From: CAG-791 sp963593905
GTDB taxonomy: Bacteria > Bacillota > Clostridia > Lachnospirales > Lachnospiraceae
Reading direction: 5' to 3'
DNA: 64,000 nucleotides
Assembly (NCBI GenBank): GCA_963593905.1
Contig: CAVBBL010000013.1
Location: 1 to 64,000 of the forward strand
The notes beneath the pieces are model-generated. The model did not search any database, was not told where the DNA came from, and worked only from the letters and a program-made list of their open reading frames with translations. Below are positions 16,552 to 27,276 of this stretch, in pieces (within the stretch, counting starts at the first letter, position 1; each line of letters starts with the position of its first letter). The translations under genes were made by a program, and so were the position numbers.

Positions 16552-17159
16552 AATATTTCTTACTCTTTATAAAGAAGCTGCTCCGTTTTATTTTAAAGCC
16601 TCTGTCTTTTTTGCCGGCCATCCTGGTGATGTGCATGATCTTCAATTTTTCTGCGCAGGACGGTGACCAGAGTGCAGCCCTGAGTACCAAGGTGACCCAA
16701 AAAGTGGTGGCAGAGATCAATGAGCATATGGAGATGGGCTGGGATGAGGCGCAGCAGGCGCATTATGTGGAGCGGATGAATTACTATGTGCGAAAGACTG
16801 CTCATGTGACAGAGTATTTTGTACTGGCGGTTACGGTGGCGGTGCCTCTTTACGTTTACGGCGTCAGAGGTATTTGGCTTCTCGTGTGTGCGGGAATTAT
16901 CTGTGTAGGCTATGCGGGACTGGATGAGTACCATCAGAGTTTTACCGTGGGCCGCACTGCCACGATTCGAGATGTTGGCATAGACAGCATCGGTATTTTT
17001 CCGGGTATTTTAGTTTCCCAATTTTTCTGCTTTATCGGCAGAAAGACCATTTTCCGTCCCTTAAGTATGGAAAAGCACAGGAAAAGACGGGCACAGTATA
17101 AACGCCGCACCAGACACTGTGCAGAGAGCTACGGTGTAGGATATCAGAAGAGTGTGTGA
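16548..17159 (+). CDS. VanZ-like family membrane protein
   Basis: A TTG start at 16548 with GGAGG upstream overlaps the preceding stop, giving 203 residues. Membrane segments lie at about 15-35, 88-105, 108-128 and 140-162. The VanZ hallmarks RKTAHVTEYFVLA near 81-93 and DEYHQSFTVGRTATIRDVGID near 125-145 are intact. VanZ confers low-level teicoplanin resistance in its original context, but most homologues are chromosomal proteins of unknown function. The C-terminal 35 residues are strongly basic and cytoplasmic. Confidence 0.88.
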   Translation: MKYFLLFIKKLLRFILKPLSFLPAILVMCMIFNFSAQDGDQSAALSTKVTQKVVAEINEHMEMGWDEAQQAHYVERMNYYVRKTAHVTEYFVLAVTVAVPLYVYGVRGIWLLVCAGIICVGYAGLDEYHQSFTVGRTATIRDVGIDSIGIFPGILVSQFFCFIGRKTIFRPLSMEKHRKRRAQYKRRTRHCAESYGVGYQKSV

Positions 17160-17319
17160 TGAGGAATCAATCATTCATCCTAATCTCCATTTCGTGAGAG
17201 CTTCGCATCGGAAAAATCAAAAGCAAATTTCAGATTTGTTTTTTTGCACTAAAAACTGCTTGCGTATTCAAAATGAATGTGCTATACTTCACAAGTCGGC
17301 AATCGAGAGAGTGCCGCAC

Positions 17320-17391
17320 AGGGGAATCATATAATGGCTAATATCACGGTCTCCAAAACCGTTCATGGGAGTTCGAATCTCTCTTCCCCTG
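17320..17391 (+). tRNA. tRNA-Trp (CCA anticodon)
   Basis: The acceptor strands AGGGGAA (17320-17326) and TTCCCCT (17384-17390) pair fully. The anticodon loop CTCCAAA holds CCA at 17353-17355, flanked by an ACGG/CCGT-type stem. The T-arm has GGGAG, loop TTCGAAT and CTCTC. No CCA is encoded; a G discriminator follows. The sequence resembles other clostridial tRNA-Trp. Confidence 0.93.
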
Positions 17392-17400
17392 CTTGCAAGG

Positions 17401-17437
17401 TCGCATTGATCCGTATCGGATGAATGCGATTTTTTTG
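17401..17437 (+). terminator. intrinsic terminator after tRNA-Trp
   Basis: TCGCATT (17401-17407) pairs with AATGCGA (17423-17429) and TCCG/CGGA extends the stem inside; seven T residues follow. It lies 10 bp after the tRNA. Confidence 0.88.
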
Positions 17438-17498
17438 TGCGGAAATTGTCCCTCCTTCATCAATCTGCACAAAAAATTATACAAGCGGGGCTTTGGCT

Positions 17499-17533
17499 TT
17501 GACTGTACAAAAGAGGCCCGTGTGATATATAAT
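17499..17533 (+). promoter_or_regulatory. candidate purL promoter
   Basis: TTGACT (17499-17504) is followed 18 bp later by TGATAT (17523-17528) and overlaps a perfect TATAAT at 17528-17533. The exact -10 choice is unclear. It lies about 200 bp before purL and upstream of an attenuator-like hairpin. Confidence 0.45.
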
Positions 17534-17630
17534 AACTCCTAACAGTTTGAAACAGGGGAGAAGTGCGTCCGAATGTATGTGCATTTTTGTTCACCGTTTC
17601 ATCCGGTATGAGGATCAGGGAAGAAAAAGG

Positions 17631-17670
17631 TGCTTTTGGAATGCGGCATAGCCGTCCGAAAGCATTTTTT
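17631..17670 (+). terminator. attenuator-like terminator in the purL leader
   Basis: TGCTTTTGGA (17631-17640) pairs with TCCGAAAGCA (17655-17664) with one G-T pair, followed by six T residues, 66 bp before purL. An upstream TGAAAC/GTTTCA pair (17549-17554 with 17596-17601) could be part of a sensing domain. The leader does not show the conserved core of the purine, PRPP or ZTP riboswitches that I know. Confidence 0.65.
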
Positions 17671-17735
17671 CAGGAGTAATACAAAGAACAAATACAAAGA
17701 GACAAGCTTAAGCAGAGCAGGAGGAGAAGAGTTCG

Positions 17736-20700
17736 ATGGCAACTGGTGTCAAACGCATCTATGTCGAGAAGAAGAAACCCTACGCAGTAGCAGCCAAACA
17801 GCTGAAGGAAGAAATCGAAGGTTTCCTGGGCGTGTGCAGTCTTGAGGATGTCCGCATTTTTATCCGCTATGATGTGGAAAATGTATCAGATGAAGTGTTC
17901 GAGACCGCATGTAAGACTGTATTTTCTGAGCCGCCGGTAGATATTCTTTACAGAGAGACGATTGAGATCCCGGCAAACGCAGCGGTATTCAGCGTAGAGG
18001 CACTGCCCGGTCAGTTCGACCAGCGCGCGGATTCCGCAGAGCAGTGTCTGCAGTTCATTGATGAGAATCAGCAGCCTGTGATCCGCACAGCTACCACCTA
18101 TATGATTCTGGGAGATATTTCCGATGCTGATTTGGAGAAGATCAAGGGATATTGCATCAACCCGGTGGATTCCCGTGAGACCGGCATGGAGAAGCCGGCG
18201 ACTTTGAAGCTGACGCATCCGGATCCTGCAGATGTAGCCGTATTGGATGGCTTTAACGCTATGCCTCAGGCAGATCTTCACACTCTTTATGATTCTCTTG
18301 GTCTGGCTATGACCTTTGAGGATTTCCTTTTCATTCAGAAATATTTTGGCGAACAGGAGCACCGGGATCCTACCATGACAGAGATTCGGGTACTCGATAC
18401 CTATTGGTCTGATCACTGCCGCCATACCACCTTTGCAACGGAATTAAAAAATGTAGAATTTGAGGACGGTTATTACCGTACTCCTATTGAGACTACCTAT
18501 CAAAGCTATTTAGATACCAGAGAAGAGCTCTATGCCGGTCGCTCTGATAAGTATGTATGCCTGATGGATCTGGCTCTTATGGGTATGAAGCGCCTGAAGG
18601 CAGACGGCAAGCTGACGGATATGGAAGAGTCCGATGAGATCAATGCCTGCTCTGTAGTAGTACCTATCGAGATTGACTACGGCAAGGGTCCGATGACAGA
18701 GGAATGGCTGGTATTCTTTAAAAACGAGACCCATAACCATCCCACAGAGATCGAGCCTTTCGGCGGTGCGGCAACCTGTCTGGGCGGTGCGATCCGTGAT
18801 CCGCTTTCCGGCCGCGGCTATGTATATCAGGCTATGCGCGTTACCGGCGCGGCAGATCCTACGGTTCCTGTAGCAGATACCTTAAAGGGCAAGCTCCCTC
18901 AGAAGAAGCTGGTTACCGGTGCAGCCAAGGGATATTCCAGCTACGGCAACCAGATCGGCCTTGCCACCGGCCATGTAAGTGAAATCTATCACCCTAATTA
19001 TGTGGCAAAGCGCATGGAGATCGGCGCAGTCATGGGCGCAGCAGCCAGAGAAAATGTCATTCGTGAGAATTCCGATCCCGGAGATATCATCATTCTCTTA
19101 GGCGGCCGCACAGGTCGTGACGGCTGCGGCGGTGCAACAGGCTCTTCCAAGGTGCACACCGAGAAGTCTCTGTCCACCTGCGGCGCAGAGGTACAAAAGG
19201 GTAATGCTCCTACAGAGAGAAAGCTGCAAAGACTCTTCCGCCGTGAGGAAGTCAGCAGCATCATCAAAAAGTGCAATGACTTCGGCGCCGGCGGTGTGTC
19301 CGTTGCCATCGGTGAGCTGGCGGCCGGCCTTAAGGTAAATCTGGATCTGGTTCCCAAAAAGTATGAGGGATTGGACGGCACAGAATTAGCAATCTCCGAG
19401 TCTCAGGAGCGTATGGCAGTGGTAGTGGCCCCTGCAGATCAGGATAAATTCCTGGCTTATGCCGCTGAGGAAAATCTGGAAGCTACACCGGTGGCCGTGG
19501 TGACCAAGGAGCCCCGTCTGGTGCTGACCTGGAGAGGAAAGGACATTGTCAATATCGCCCGTTCCTTCCTGGATACCAACGGCGCCCATCAGGAAGCCAG
19601 CGTAGAGGTGGAAGCACCCAGAGTAGATGACAACTATTTCAAAAAGATCGCAAGTCCTGCAGTGGCTGAAAAGTTAAAGGACAATGACTTTACAGGAGCT
19701 ATGGAAGCACAGCTCTCTGATCTGAACACCTGCTCGCAGAAGGGATTGGTGGAGATGTTTGACTCCTCCATCGGTGCAGGTACAGTGGATATGCCCTTTG
19801 GCGGCAAATATCAGCTGACCCCTACCCAGACCATGATCGCAAAGCTGCCGGTACTGCATGCTAAGACCGACACCGTGACTATGATGAGCTACGGGTTTGA
19901 CCCTTATCTCTCTTCCTGGAGTCCTTATCACGGTGCTGTCTATGCGGTGACAGAGTCTATTGCCAAGATCGTGGCAGCAGGCGGCGATTACAGAAAGCTT
20001 CATTTTACATTCCAGGAGTATTTCCGCAGAATGTCCCAGGATCCCGAGCGTTGGAGTCAGCCTTTCTCTGCTTTGCTGGGTGCTTATGATGCGCAGATCG
20101 GCTACGGCCTTGCCAGTATCGGCGGCAAGGACTCCATGTCCGGCACCTTCAATGACATAGATGTACCGCCGACTCTGGTTTCTTTTGCGGTAGACGTGGC
20201 AGAGCTTTCCGATGTGATCACACCGGAGTTAAAGAGAGAGGGAGATGTACTGGTACAGATCTGGATTGATAAGGATGAGTTCGACGTACCGGTATATGAG
20301 GATGTATTAGAGCTTTACGGCAAGGTGACACAGCTGATTCGTGATGGCCACATTACCGCCGCATATGCTACGGATGCCTACGGCACTGCGGCAGCAGCAG
20401 CCAAGATGGCCTTTGGTAATCACTTCGGGGTAGCCTTTGACAGCGAGATTGCTTTAAAGGAATTCTTTGAAAACGGCATCGGCGATCTGTTGGTAGAGAT
20501 GCGCCCTGAGGCAGCAGCCCGCTTAGAAGAGGCAGAGATCGACAATTACCGGATTATCGGTACCGTGACAGCAGTAGGAGAGGAAGCACGCTTTACCTGG
20601 GGCGAGCAGCAGCTGGCACTGGCAGATGCTTTAAAGAGCTGGGAGAAGCCTCTGGAGAAGATCTTCCCCACCAAGGATTATGAGGATAAGACACCTGTAG

Positions 20701-21566
20701 AATACCCTATGTACGATGCTGCCCGGCATGAAGAGAAGCAGATTACGATTTGCTCTCACAAGATTGCACAGCCTACTGTATTTATTCCGGTATTCCCGGG
20801 CACGAACTGCGAATACGATGCGGCCGCTGCCTTTGAGAGAGCCGGTGCCAAGACCATTACCAAGGTATTCCGCAATCAGAATGCCGAGGATATCCGTGAG
20901 TCTGCCGCTGTCTTTGCAGACAGTATTGCGAAGTCACAGATTATCATGTTCCCCGGCGGATTCTCCGCAGGTGATGAGCCGGACGGCAGCGCCAAGTTCT
21001 TCGCCACCGCTTTCCGCAACGAGAGCATCAAGGAGGCTATCCTGGATCTGCTCCAGAAGAGAGACGGTCTGGCCCTGGGCATCTGCAACGGTTTCCAGGC
21101 ACTGATCAAGTTAGGCTTAGTGCCCAATGGCGAGATCACAGGACAGGATGAGGAATCTCCGACACTGACCTTTAATACCATCGGCCGACATATTTCCCAC
21201 ATGGTTTACACCAAGGTGGTGACCAATAAGTCCCCCTGGCTGGCGGGCACGAAGCTGGGAGATGTCTATGTGACACCGGCTTCCCACGGCGAAGGACGGT
21301 TTGTAGCGCCCAAGGCATGGATCGACAAGCTCTTTGCAAACGGACAGGTGGCAACCCAGTACTGCGATCCGGAGGGCAATGTGTCTATGGACGAGACCTG
21401 GAATGTCAACGGCTCCTACGCTGCCATCGAGGGCATCACTTCCCCCGACGGCCGTATCCTGGGCAAGATGGCTCACTGCGAGCGCGCCGGCGAAGGCGTC
21501 GCTATGAACATCGTAGGCGAGCAGGATATGCAACTGTTCGAGTCTGGTGTTAAATACTTTGTTTAA
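17736..21566 (+). CDS. purL: phosphoribosylformylglycinamidine synthase, single-chain type
   Basis: This enzyme converts FGAR, glutamine and ATP to FGAM in purine synthesis. The 1276-residue chain carries synthetase and glutaminase parts on one polypeptide, as in Proteobacteria and many Clostridia, so no separate purS or purQ is needed. Visible motifs are DTYWSDHCRHTTF near 220, KNETHNHPTEIEPFGGAATC near 330 and a second ATP-binding half. The C-terminal class I glutaminase begins FIPVFPGTNCEYDAA near 1016 and has the nucleophile in LALGICNGFQALIKLG near 1112. A GAGGAGAAG site precedes the ATG. The attenuator upstream suggests purine or nucleotide control. Confidence 0.96.
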   Translation: MATGVKRIYVEKKKPYAVAAKQLKEEIEGFLGVCSLEDVRIFIRYDVENVSDEVFETACKTVFSEPPVDILYRETIEIPANAAVFSVEALPGQFDQRADSAEQCLQFIDENQQPVIRTATTYMILGDISDADLEKIKGYCINPVDSRETGMEKPATLKLTHPDPADVAVLDGFNAMPQADLHTLYDSLGLAMTFEDFLFIQKYFGEQEHRDPTMTEIRVLDTYWSDHCRHTTFATELKNVEFEDGYYRTPIETTYQSYLDTREELYAGRSDKYVCLMDLALMGMKRLKADGKLTDMEESDEINACSVVVPIEIDYGKGPMTEEWLVFFKNETHNHPTEIEPFGGAATCLGGAIRDPLSGRGYVYQAMRVTGAADPTVPVADTLKGKLPQKKLVTGAAKGYSSYGNQIGLATGHVSEIYHPNYVAKRMEIGAVMGAAARENVIRENSDPGDIIILLGGRTGRDGCGGATGSSKVHTEKSLSTCGAEVQKGNAPTERKLQRLFRREEVSSIIKKCNDFGAGGVSVAIGELAAGLKVNLDLVPKKYEGLDGTELAISESQERMAVVVAPADQDKFLAYAAEENLEATPVAVVTKEPRLVLTWRGKDIVNIARSFLDTNGAHQEASVEVEAPRVDDNYFKKIASPAVAEKLKDNDFTGAMEAQLSDLNTCSQKGLVEMFDSSIGAGTVDMPFGGKYQLTPTQTMIAKLPVLHAKTDTVTMMSYGFDPYLSSWSPYHGAVYAVTESIAKIVAAGGDYRKLHFTFQEYFRRMSQDPERWSQPFSALLGAYDAQIGYGLASIGGKDSMSGTFNDIDVPPTLVSFAVDVAELSDVITPELKREGDVLVQIWIDKDEFDVPVYEDVLELYGKVTQLIRDGHITAAYATDAYGTAAAAAKMAFGNHFGVAFDSEIALKEFFENGIGDLLVEMRPEAAARLEEAEIDNYRIIGTVTAVGEEARFTWGEQQLALADALKSWEKPLEKIFPTKDYEDKTPVEYPMYDAARHEEKQITICSHKIAQPTVFIPVFPGTNCEYDAAAAFERAGAKTITKVFRNQNAEDIRESAAVFADSIAKSQIIMFPGGFSAGDEPDGSAKFFATAFRNESIKEAILDLLQKRDGLALGICNGFQALIKLGLVPNGEITGQDEESPTLTFNTIGRHISHMVYTKVVTNKSPWLAGTKLGDVYVTPASHGEGRFVAPKAWIDKLFANGQVATQYCDPEGNVSMDETWNVNGSYAAIEGITSPDGRILGKMAHCERAGEGVAMNIVGEQDMQLFESGVKYFV

Positions 21567-21573
21567 GCTACAA

Positions 21574-21827
21574 GCCATGCACAGGCCGAAAATGTAAAAA
21601 CAGGCGCGTGCTTGCACGCAAGACTGTTTTTGCATTTTCGGCCGTATACGGCGCCAGCCGTACAGCGAGATGCAGCAACGCGGAATCGAGCTGGTGCATG
21701 GCGTCCGTCGAAGGTGTAGGAGAACAGGCGCGTGCTTGCACGCAAGACTGTTTTTGCATTTTCGGCCGTATACGGCGCCAGCCGTACAGCGAGATGCAGC
21801 AACGCGGAATCGAGCTGGTGCATGGCG
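21574..21827. repeat. 105-bp direct repeat with large hairpins between purL and carA
   Basis: The segments 21599-21703 and 21723-21827 are identical apart from their edges and are offset by 124 bp. The first copy completes a long hairpin: GGCCGAAAATG (21584-21594) with CATTTTCGGCC (21633-21643), an inner AAAAACAG/CTGTTTTT stem and GCGTGC/GCACGC, all within an outer GCCATGCAC/GTGCATGGC stem (21574-21582 with 21694-21702). The second copy lacks the left arm. T-rich arms could act as a terminator. It fills the purL-carA gap; apparent short frames inside it are shadows. Confidence 0.85.
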
Positions 21828-21859
21828 CCAGCCTAAATTTCTATAACTGGAGGTAATTC

Positions 21860-23065
<1,206 letters not shown>

Positions 23066-23162
23066 ACAGAGACAGCAGAGAGCAATGCCGTGGGTATAAG
23101 TCCTGATATCCTGATAGATTACCCGGGTATTGCAGTGAACCCGCGCAGAAATGGAGAGTACA

Positions 23163-26100
23163 ATGCCAAAGAATCCCAATGTAAAAAAAGTAATGGTTAT
23201 CGGCTCCGGCCCCATTGTCATCGGACAGGCTGCCGAATTTGACTATGCAGGCACCCAGGCCTGCCGTTCCCTGAAGGAAGAGGGCATCGAGGTAGTGCTG
23301 GTCAATTCCAACCCTGCCACCATCATGACGGATCGGGACATTGCCGATGAAGTCTATATCGAACCTTTGACCATCCCTGTTCTGGAGAAGATTATTGAAA
23401 AGGAAAAGCCCGACAGTATCCTTCCCACTCTGGGCGGTCAGGCAGGTCTTAACCTTGGTATGGAATTAGAGGAGTCCGGTTTCCTTAAATCCCACAATGT
23501 AAAGCTCCTTGGCACCACAGCCCTGACTATTAAAAAGGCTGAGGATCGTCTCATGTTCAAAGAGACCATGGAGAAGATCGGAGAGCCCTGCGCTCCTTCC
23601 CAGGTGGTGGAGAATATCGAAGATGGTGTGGCCTTTGCGGAAAAGATCGGTTATCCCGTGGTGCTTCGACCTGCTTACACCTTAGGCGGCAGCGGCGGCG
23701 GCATCGCTCACAGTGTGGGAGAGTTGAGAAAGATTCTGGAGAACGGTCTTCGCCTTTCCCGTGTGGGACAGGTATTGGTAGAGCGCTGCATTTCCGGATG
23801 GAAAGAGATCGAGTACGAAGTAATGCGTGACAGTGCAGGCAACGTGATCACTGTCTGCAACATGGAAAATATCGATCCCGTGGGCGTGCACACCGGCGAC
23901 AGTATCGTAGTGGCGCCTTCCCAGACACTTTCCGATAAAGAATACCAGATGCTGCGTACCGCAGCCTTAAATATCATCAGCGAGCTGGAGATTACCGGTG
24001 GCTGCAACGTGCAGTTTGCCCTGCATCCCACCAGCTTTGAATACTGTGTTATCGAGGTAAATCCCCGTGTATCCCGTTCTTCTGCGTTGGCTTCCAAAGC
24101 GACCGGCTATCCCATCGCCAAGGTGGCAGCGAAGATTGCATTGGGATATACACTGGACGAGATCAAAAATGCCATTACCGGCAAGACCTTTGCCAGCTTC
24201 GAGCCCACATTGGATTATTGTGTAGTAAAGTTCCCCAGACTGCCTTTTGATAAGTTCATCACTGCCAAGCGCACCCTGACCACACAGATGAAGGCTACCG
24301 GTGAGGTCATGAGCATCTGCAGCAATTTTGAGGGTGCCATGATGAAGGCTATCCGCTCTCTGGAGCAGCATGTGGACAGCCTGACCAGCTATGATTTCTC
24401 CCACCTTTCCAAGGAAGAGCTTTTCTCCAGACTGACGGTGGTAGATGACCAGCGTATCTGGGTGATTGCCGAGGCCCTGAGAAAGGGTATCTCCTACAGC
24501 ACCATTCATGAGATCACCATGATAGATGAGTGGTTTATTGACAAGATCCATAACCTGGTGAAGGTCGAGCAGAGACTTTGCAAGGAGCCCCTGACACCGG
24601 AGCTTTTGGCAGAGGCAAAGCGTCTGGAGTTCCCTGATAATGTAATTGCCAGATATACAGGCAAGGAGGAAGAAGAGATCAGACAGATGCGTCTTGCCAA
24701 CGGCATCACGGCAGTTTATAAGATGGTAGATACCTGTGCCGCAGAGTTTGAGGCGCAGACACCTTATTATTATTCCGTCTATGCCAAGGACGAGGATGAG
24801 GCTGCCTCCAAGGTGACAGAGCGCAAGAAGATCCTGGTACTTGGTTCCGGCCCTATCCGCATCGGTCAGGGTATTGAGTTTGACTATTGTTCCGTACATG
24901 CTACCTGGGCTTTCTCCAAGGCGGGATATGAGACCATTATCATCAACAATAACCCGGAGACCGTCAGCACCGACTTTGATATTGCGGACAAGCTTTACTT
25001 TGAGCCTCTGACACCGGAGGATGTGCGCAACATCGTGGATATCGAGCATCCCGACGGGGCTGTGGTGCAGTTCGGCGGTCAGACCGCCATCAAGCTGACC
25101 CAGGATTTGATGAAGATGGGCGTGCCGATTCTGGGTACCGACGCAGCAGATGTAGATGCGGCAGAGGACAGAGAGCTGTTTGATCAGGTATTGCAGCGCT
25201 GCGGCATTGCCAGGGCAGCCGGCGAGACGGTTTATACCGCAGAGCAGGCCAAGGCCGTGGCGAATCGTCTGGGATATCCGGTACTGGTTCGTCCCTCCTA
25301 TGTATTGGGCGGCCAGGGCATGCAGATCGCGCTTTCTGACAAGGAAATCGAGGAGTTCATGGCCATCATCAACCGCTATGAACAGGATCACCCGATTCTG
25401 GTGGATAAGTATCTGCAGGGTACCGAGACGGAGGTGGATGCCGTCTGTGATGGAGAGAATATCCTGATTCCCGGCATCATGGAGCACATTGAGCGCTCCG
25501 GCGTGCACTCCGGTGACTCTATTTCCGTCTATCCTGCACAGCGCCTGAGCCAGCAGGTGAAGGAGAAGATTGCAGAGTATACCAGAAGACTGGCAGCAGA
25601 GCTCCACGTCATCGGTCTTATCAATGTACAGTTTATAGCCGTCGGCGAAGAGGTTTACATCATCGAGGCAAACCCTCGCTCCTCCCGTACGGTTCCTTAT
25701 ATCAGTAAGGTCACGGGCATTCCGATCGTGGATCTGGCAGCGCAGGTCATGATGGGCAAGAAGATTACAGAGCTTGGCTATGAGCCCGGCCTTCAGCCGG
25801 AAGCAGGCCTGGTGGCTATCAAGATGCCTGTCTTCTCTACCGAAAAGATCCGCGGTGCAGAGATCAGCGTAGGACCGGAGATGAAGTCTACCGGTGAGTG
25901 TCTCGGTATTTCCGCTTCCTTTAATGAGGCATTGTATAAGGCCTTCCTGGGTGCCGGGTACAACCTGCCTAAGCACAAACAGATGATCATCACCGTGAAA
26001 GATGCAGACAAGGGCGAGGCCATCGAGATCGCAAAGCGTTTTGAGGCACTGGGCTATATTGTGTATGCTACCCGCAGCACGGCGAATGCCTTAAAGGATG

Positions 26101-26372
26101 CAGGCGTCAAGGCCAGACAGGTCAATAAGATCAATCAGGAGTCTCCTACTGTCATGGACCTGCTCCTTGGACATAAGATCGATCTGGTCATCGATACCCC
26201 TACCCAGGGAAGAGATAAGAGCAGAGACGGTTTCCTGATTCGTCGTACCGCTATCGAGACCGGCGTAAATTGTCTGACCTCCTTAGATACAGCCAGAGCT
26301 CTGGTCTCCAGTTTGGAGCATGCGCAGCAGTCTAAGAGAGATTTGGATATCATTGACATTGCACAGCTGTAA
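23163..26372 (+). CDS. carB: carbamoyl-phosphate synthase large subunit
   Basis: CarB makes carbamoyl phosphate from bicarbonate, ammonia and two ATP. The ATG at 23163 (GGAGAG just upstream) gives 1069 residues starting MPKNPNVKKVMVIGSGPIVIGQ; an ATG at 23151 would add four. Two homologous ATP-grasp halves are visible, the second opening with ILVLGSGPIRIGQGIEFDY near 556. An oligomerisation region and a C-terminal MGS-like allosteric domain (about 935-1069) complete the usual architecture. It forms an operon with carA. Confidence 0.96.
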   Translation: MPKNPNVKKVMVIGSGPIVIGQAAEFDYAGTQACRSLKEEGIEVVLVNSNPATIMTDRDIADEVYIEPLTIPVLEKIIEKEKPDSILPTLGGQAGLNLGMELEESGFLKSHNVKLLGTTALTIKKAEDRLMFKETMEKIGEPCAPSQVVENIEDGVAFAEKIGYPVVLRPAYTLGGSGGGIAHSVGELRKILENGLRLSRVGQVLVERCISGWKEIEYEVMRDSAGNVITVCNMENIDPVGVHTGDSIVVAPSQTLSDKEYQMLRTAALNIISELEITGGCNVQFALHPTSFEYCVIEVNPRVSRSSALASKATGYPIAKVAAKIALGYTLDEIKNAITGKTFASFEPTLDYCVVKFPRLPFDKFITAKRTLTTQMKATGEVMSICSNFEGAMMKAIRSLEQHVDSLTSYDFSHLSKEELFSRLTVVDDQRIWVIAEALRKGISYSTIHEITMIDEWFIDKIHNLVKVEQRLCKEPLTPELLAEAKRLEFPDNVIARYTGKEEEEIRQMRLANGITAVYKMVDTCAAEFEAQTPYYYSVYAKDEDEAASKVTERKKILVLGSGPIRIGQGIEFDYCSVHATWAFSKAGYETIIINNNPETVSTDFDIADKLYFEPLTPEDVRNIVDIEHPDGAVVQFGGQTAIKLTQDLMKMGVPILGTDAADVDAAEDRELFDQVLQRCGIARAAGETVYTAEQAKAVANRLGYPVLVRPSYVLGGQGMQIALSDKEIEEFMAIINRYEQDHPILVDKYLQGTETEVDAVCDGENILIPGIMEHIERSGVHSGDSISVYPAQRLSQQVKEKIAEYTRRLAAELHVIGLINVQFIAVGEEVYIIEANPRSSRTVPYISKVTGIPIVDLAAQVMMGKKITELGYEPGLQPEAGLVAIKMPVFSTEKIRGAEISVGPEMKSTGECLGISASFNEALYKAFLGAGYNLPKHKQMIITVKDADKGEAIEIAKRFEALGYIVYATRSTANALKDAGVKARQVNKINQESPTVMDLLLGHKIDLVIDTPTQGRDKSRDGFLIRRTAIETGVNCLTSLDTARALVSSLEHAQQSKRDLDIIDIAQL

Positions 26373-26374
26373 AG

Positions 26375-26520
26375 TTTAAAAGAAATGTACGGATAGTACT
26401 TCTTTTAAATGAAAAAGGCATGGATATTGGAAGTGTTGTCCATGTACGATTGCATAATCTGATGTGTCTGTGCAAAATTCTCCTTAAGTGCCGCACTAAA
26501 GATGCGGCATGAAGGTAAAA
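26375..26520 (+). promoter_or_regulatory. multi-hairpin leader, copy upstream of queH
   Basis: A diverged copy: the first stem is TTTAAAAGAA/TTCTTTTAAA (26375-26384 with 26400-26409) plus an inner GTAC/GTAC, and the last is GCCGCA/TGCGGC (26490-26495 with 26503-26508), followed by GAAGGTAAAA and the queH ATG. The middle stems are degenerate. The ending matches the copy before the HMA gene. Confidence 0.55.
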
Positions 26521-27276
26521 ATGGGAAAACAACAGAATCATATCAATTACAGCAAAGAACTGGAGAAGATTACAGACAGGGTGCATGGACTAGATCCGGC
26601 ACCCCGTCTTTTACTGCACAGCTGCTGCGCACCCTGCTCCAGTCATTGCCTGGAATACCTTCGGGAATTTTTTGACATCACCGTCTACTACTACAATCCT
26701 AATATTACACAGGCGGCAGAATACGAAAAGCGCATGGCGGAGGAAAAAAGGCTGATCGCTGTTTATAACCGACAGGTAGAGGAGCAGCGCTTTACGGAAA
26801 TTTCCTCACAGGCTATACTGGAGAAAAATGAAGAAATGCAGATCTTTCAGATGCACTCCACATCCGGTGCGCACAGAATCAAGATTCTGGAAGCACCCTA
26901 TGATCCGGAAAGCTTTCTGGAAATGGCAAAGGGATTGGAAGAGGTGCCGGAGGGAGGAGAGAGATGCTTTCGGTGCTACCGGCTCCGGCTGCAGAAGACA
27001 GCGCAGGCGGCCGCGGCCGGGAGGTTTGATTTTTTCACCACCACGCTGACCATCAGTCCGCTTAAGAATGCTGCAAAGTTAAATGAGATAGGACAGGAGC
27101 TGGCTGCAGAATATGACGTTTCCTTCCTGCCTTCGGATTTTAAAAAGAAAAATGGCTATAAGAGATCTATAGAGCTTTCGGCGCAGTTCGGACTATACAG
27201 ACAGAATTACTGCGGCTGCGGATTTTCCAAAGCCCAGCGGGATAAGCAAACAAAAAAGGGGGATTACCTTGAATAA
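26521..27276 (+). CDS. queH: epoxyqueuosine reductase QueH
   Basis: QueH (formerly DUF208) carries out the last step of queuosine synthesis in tRNA, in place of the cobalamin enzyme QueG. The 251-residue protein has the paired cysteines in LLLHSCCAPCSSHCLEYL near 30-47, RCFRCYRLRLQKTA near 150 and NYCGCGFS near 232, which ligate an iron-sulfur cluster and a metal site in the family. The ATG at 26521 follows the leader hairpin and AAGG; ATG at 26509 falls within the hairpin. Its end overlaps the argS start by 8 bp. Confidence 0.92.
   Translation: MGKQQNHINYSKELEKITDRVHGLDPAPRLLLHSCCAPCSSHCLEYLREFFDITVYYYNPNITQAAEYEKRMAEEKRLIAVYNRQVEEQRFTEISSQAILEKNEEMQIFQMHSTSGAHRIKILEAPYDPESFLEMAKGLEEVPEGGERCFRCYRLRLQKTAQAAAAGRFDFFTTTLTISPLKNAAKLNEIGQELAAEYDVSFLPSDFKKKNGYKRSIELSAQFGLYRQNYCGCGFSKAQRDKQTKKGDYLE

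Noticed and set aside
17165..17245. Terminator after the VanZ-like gene (CAAAT/ATTTG with T-run near 17223-17244)
   Set aside because: The stem is only five A/T-rich pairs, too weak to list with confidence.
17541..17735. Purine or ZTP riboswitch before purL
   Set aside because: The conserved core sequences of these classes could not be found by eye.
21563..21856. Short Cys/Arg-rich frames on both strands between purL and carA
   Set aside because: They read through the 105-bp repeat and its hairpins, repeat with it and lack ribosome binding sites.
23967..25976. 669-codon minus-strand frame opposite carB
   Set aside because: Shadow frame of carB with no recognisable domain or ribosome binding site.
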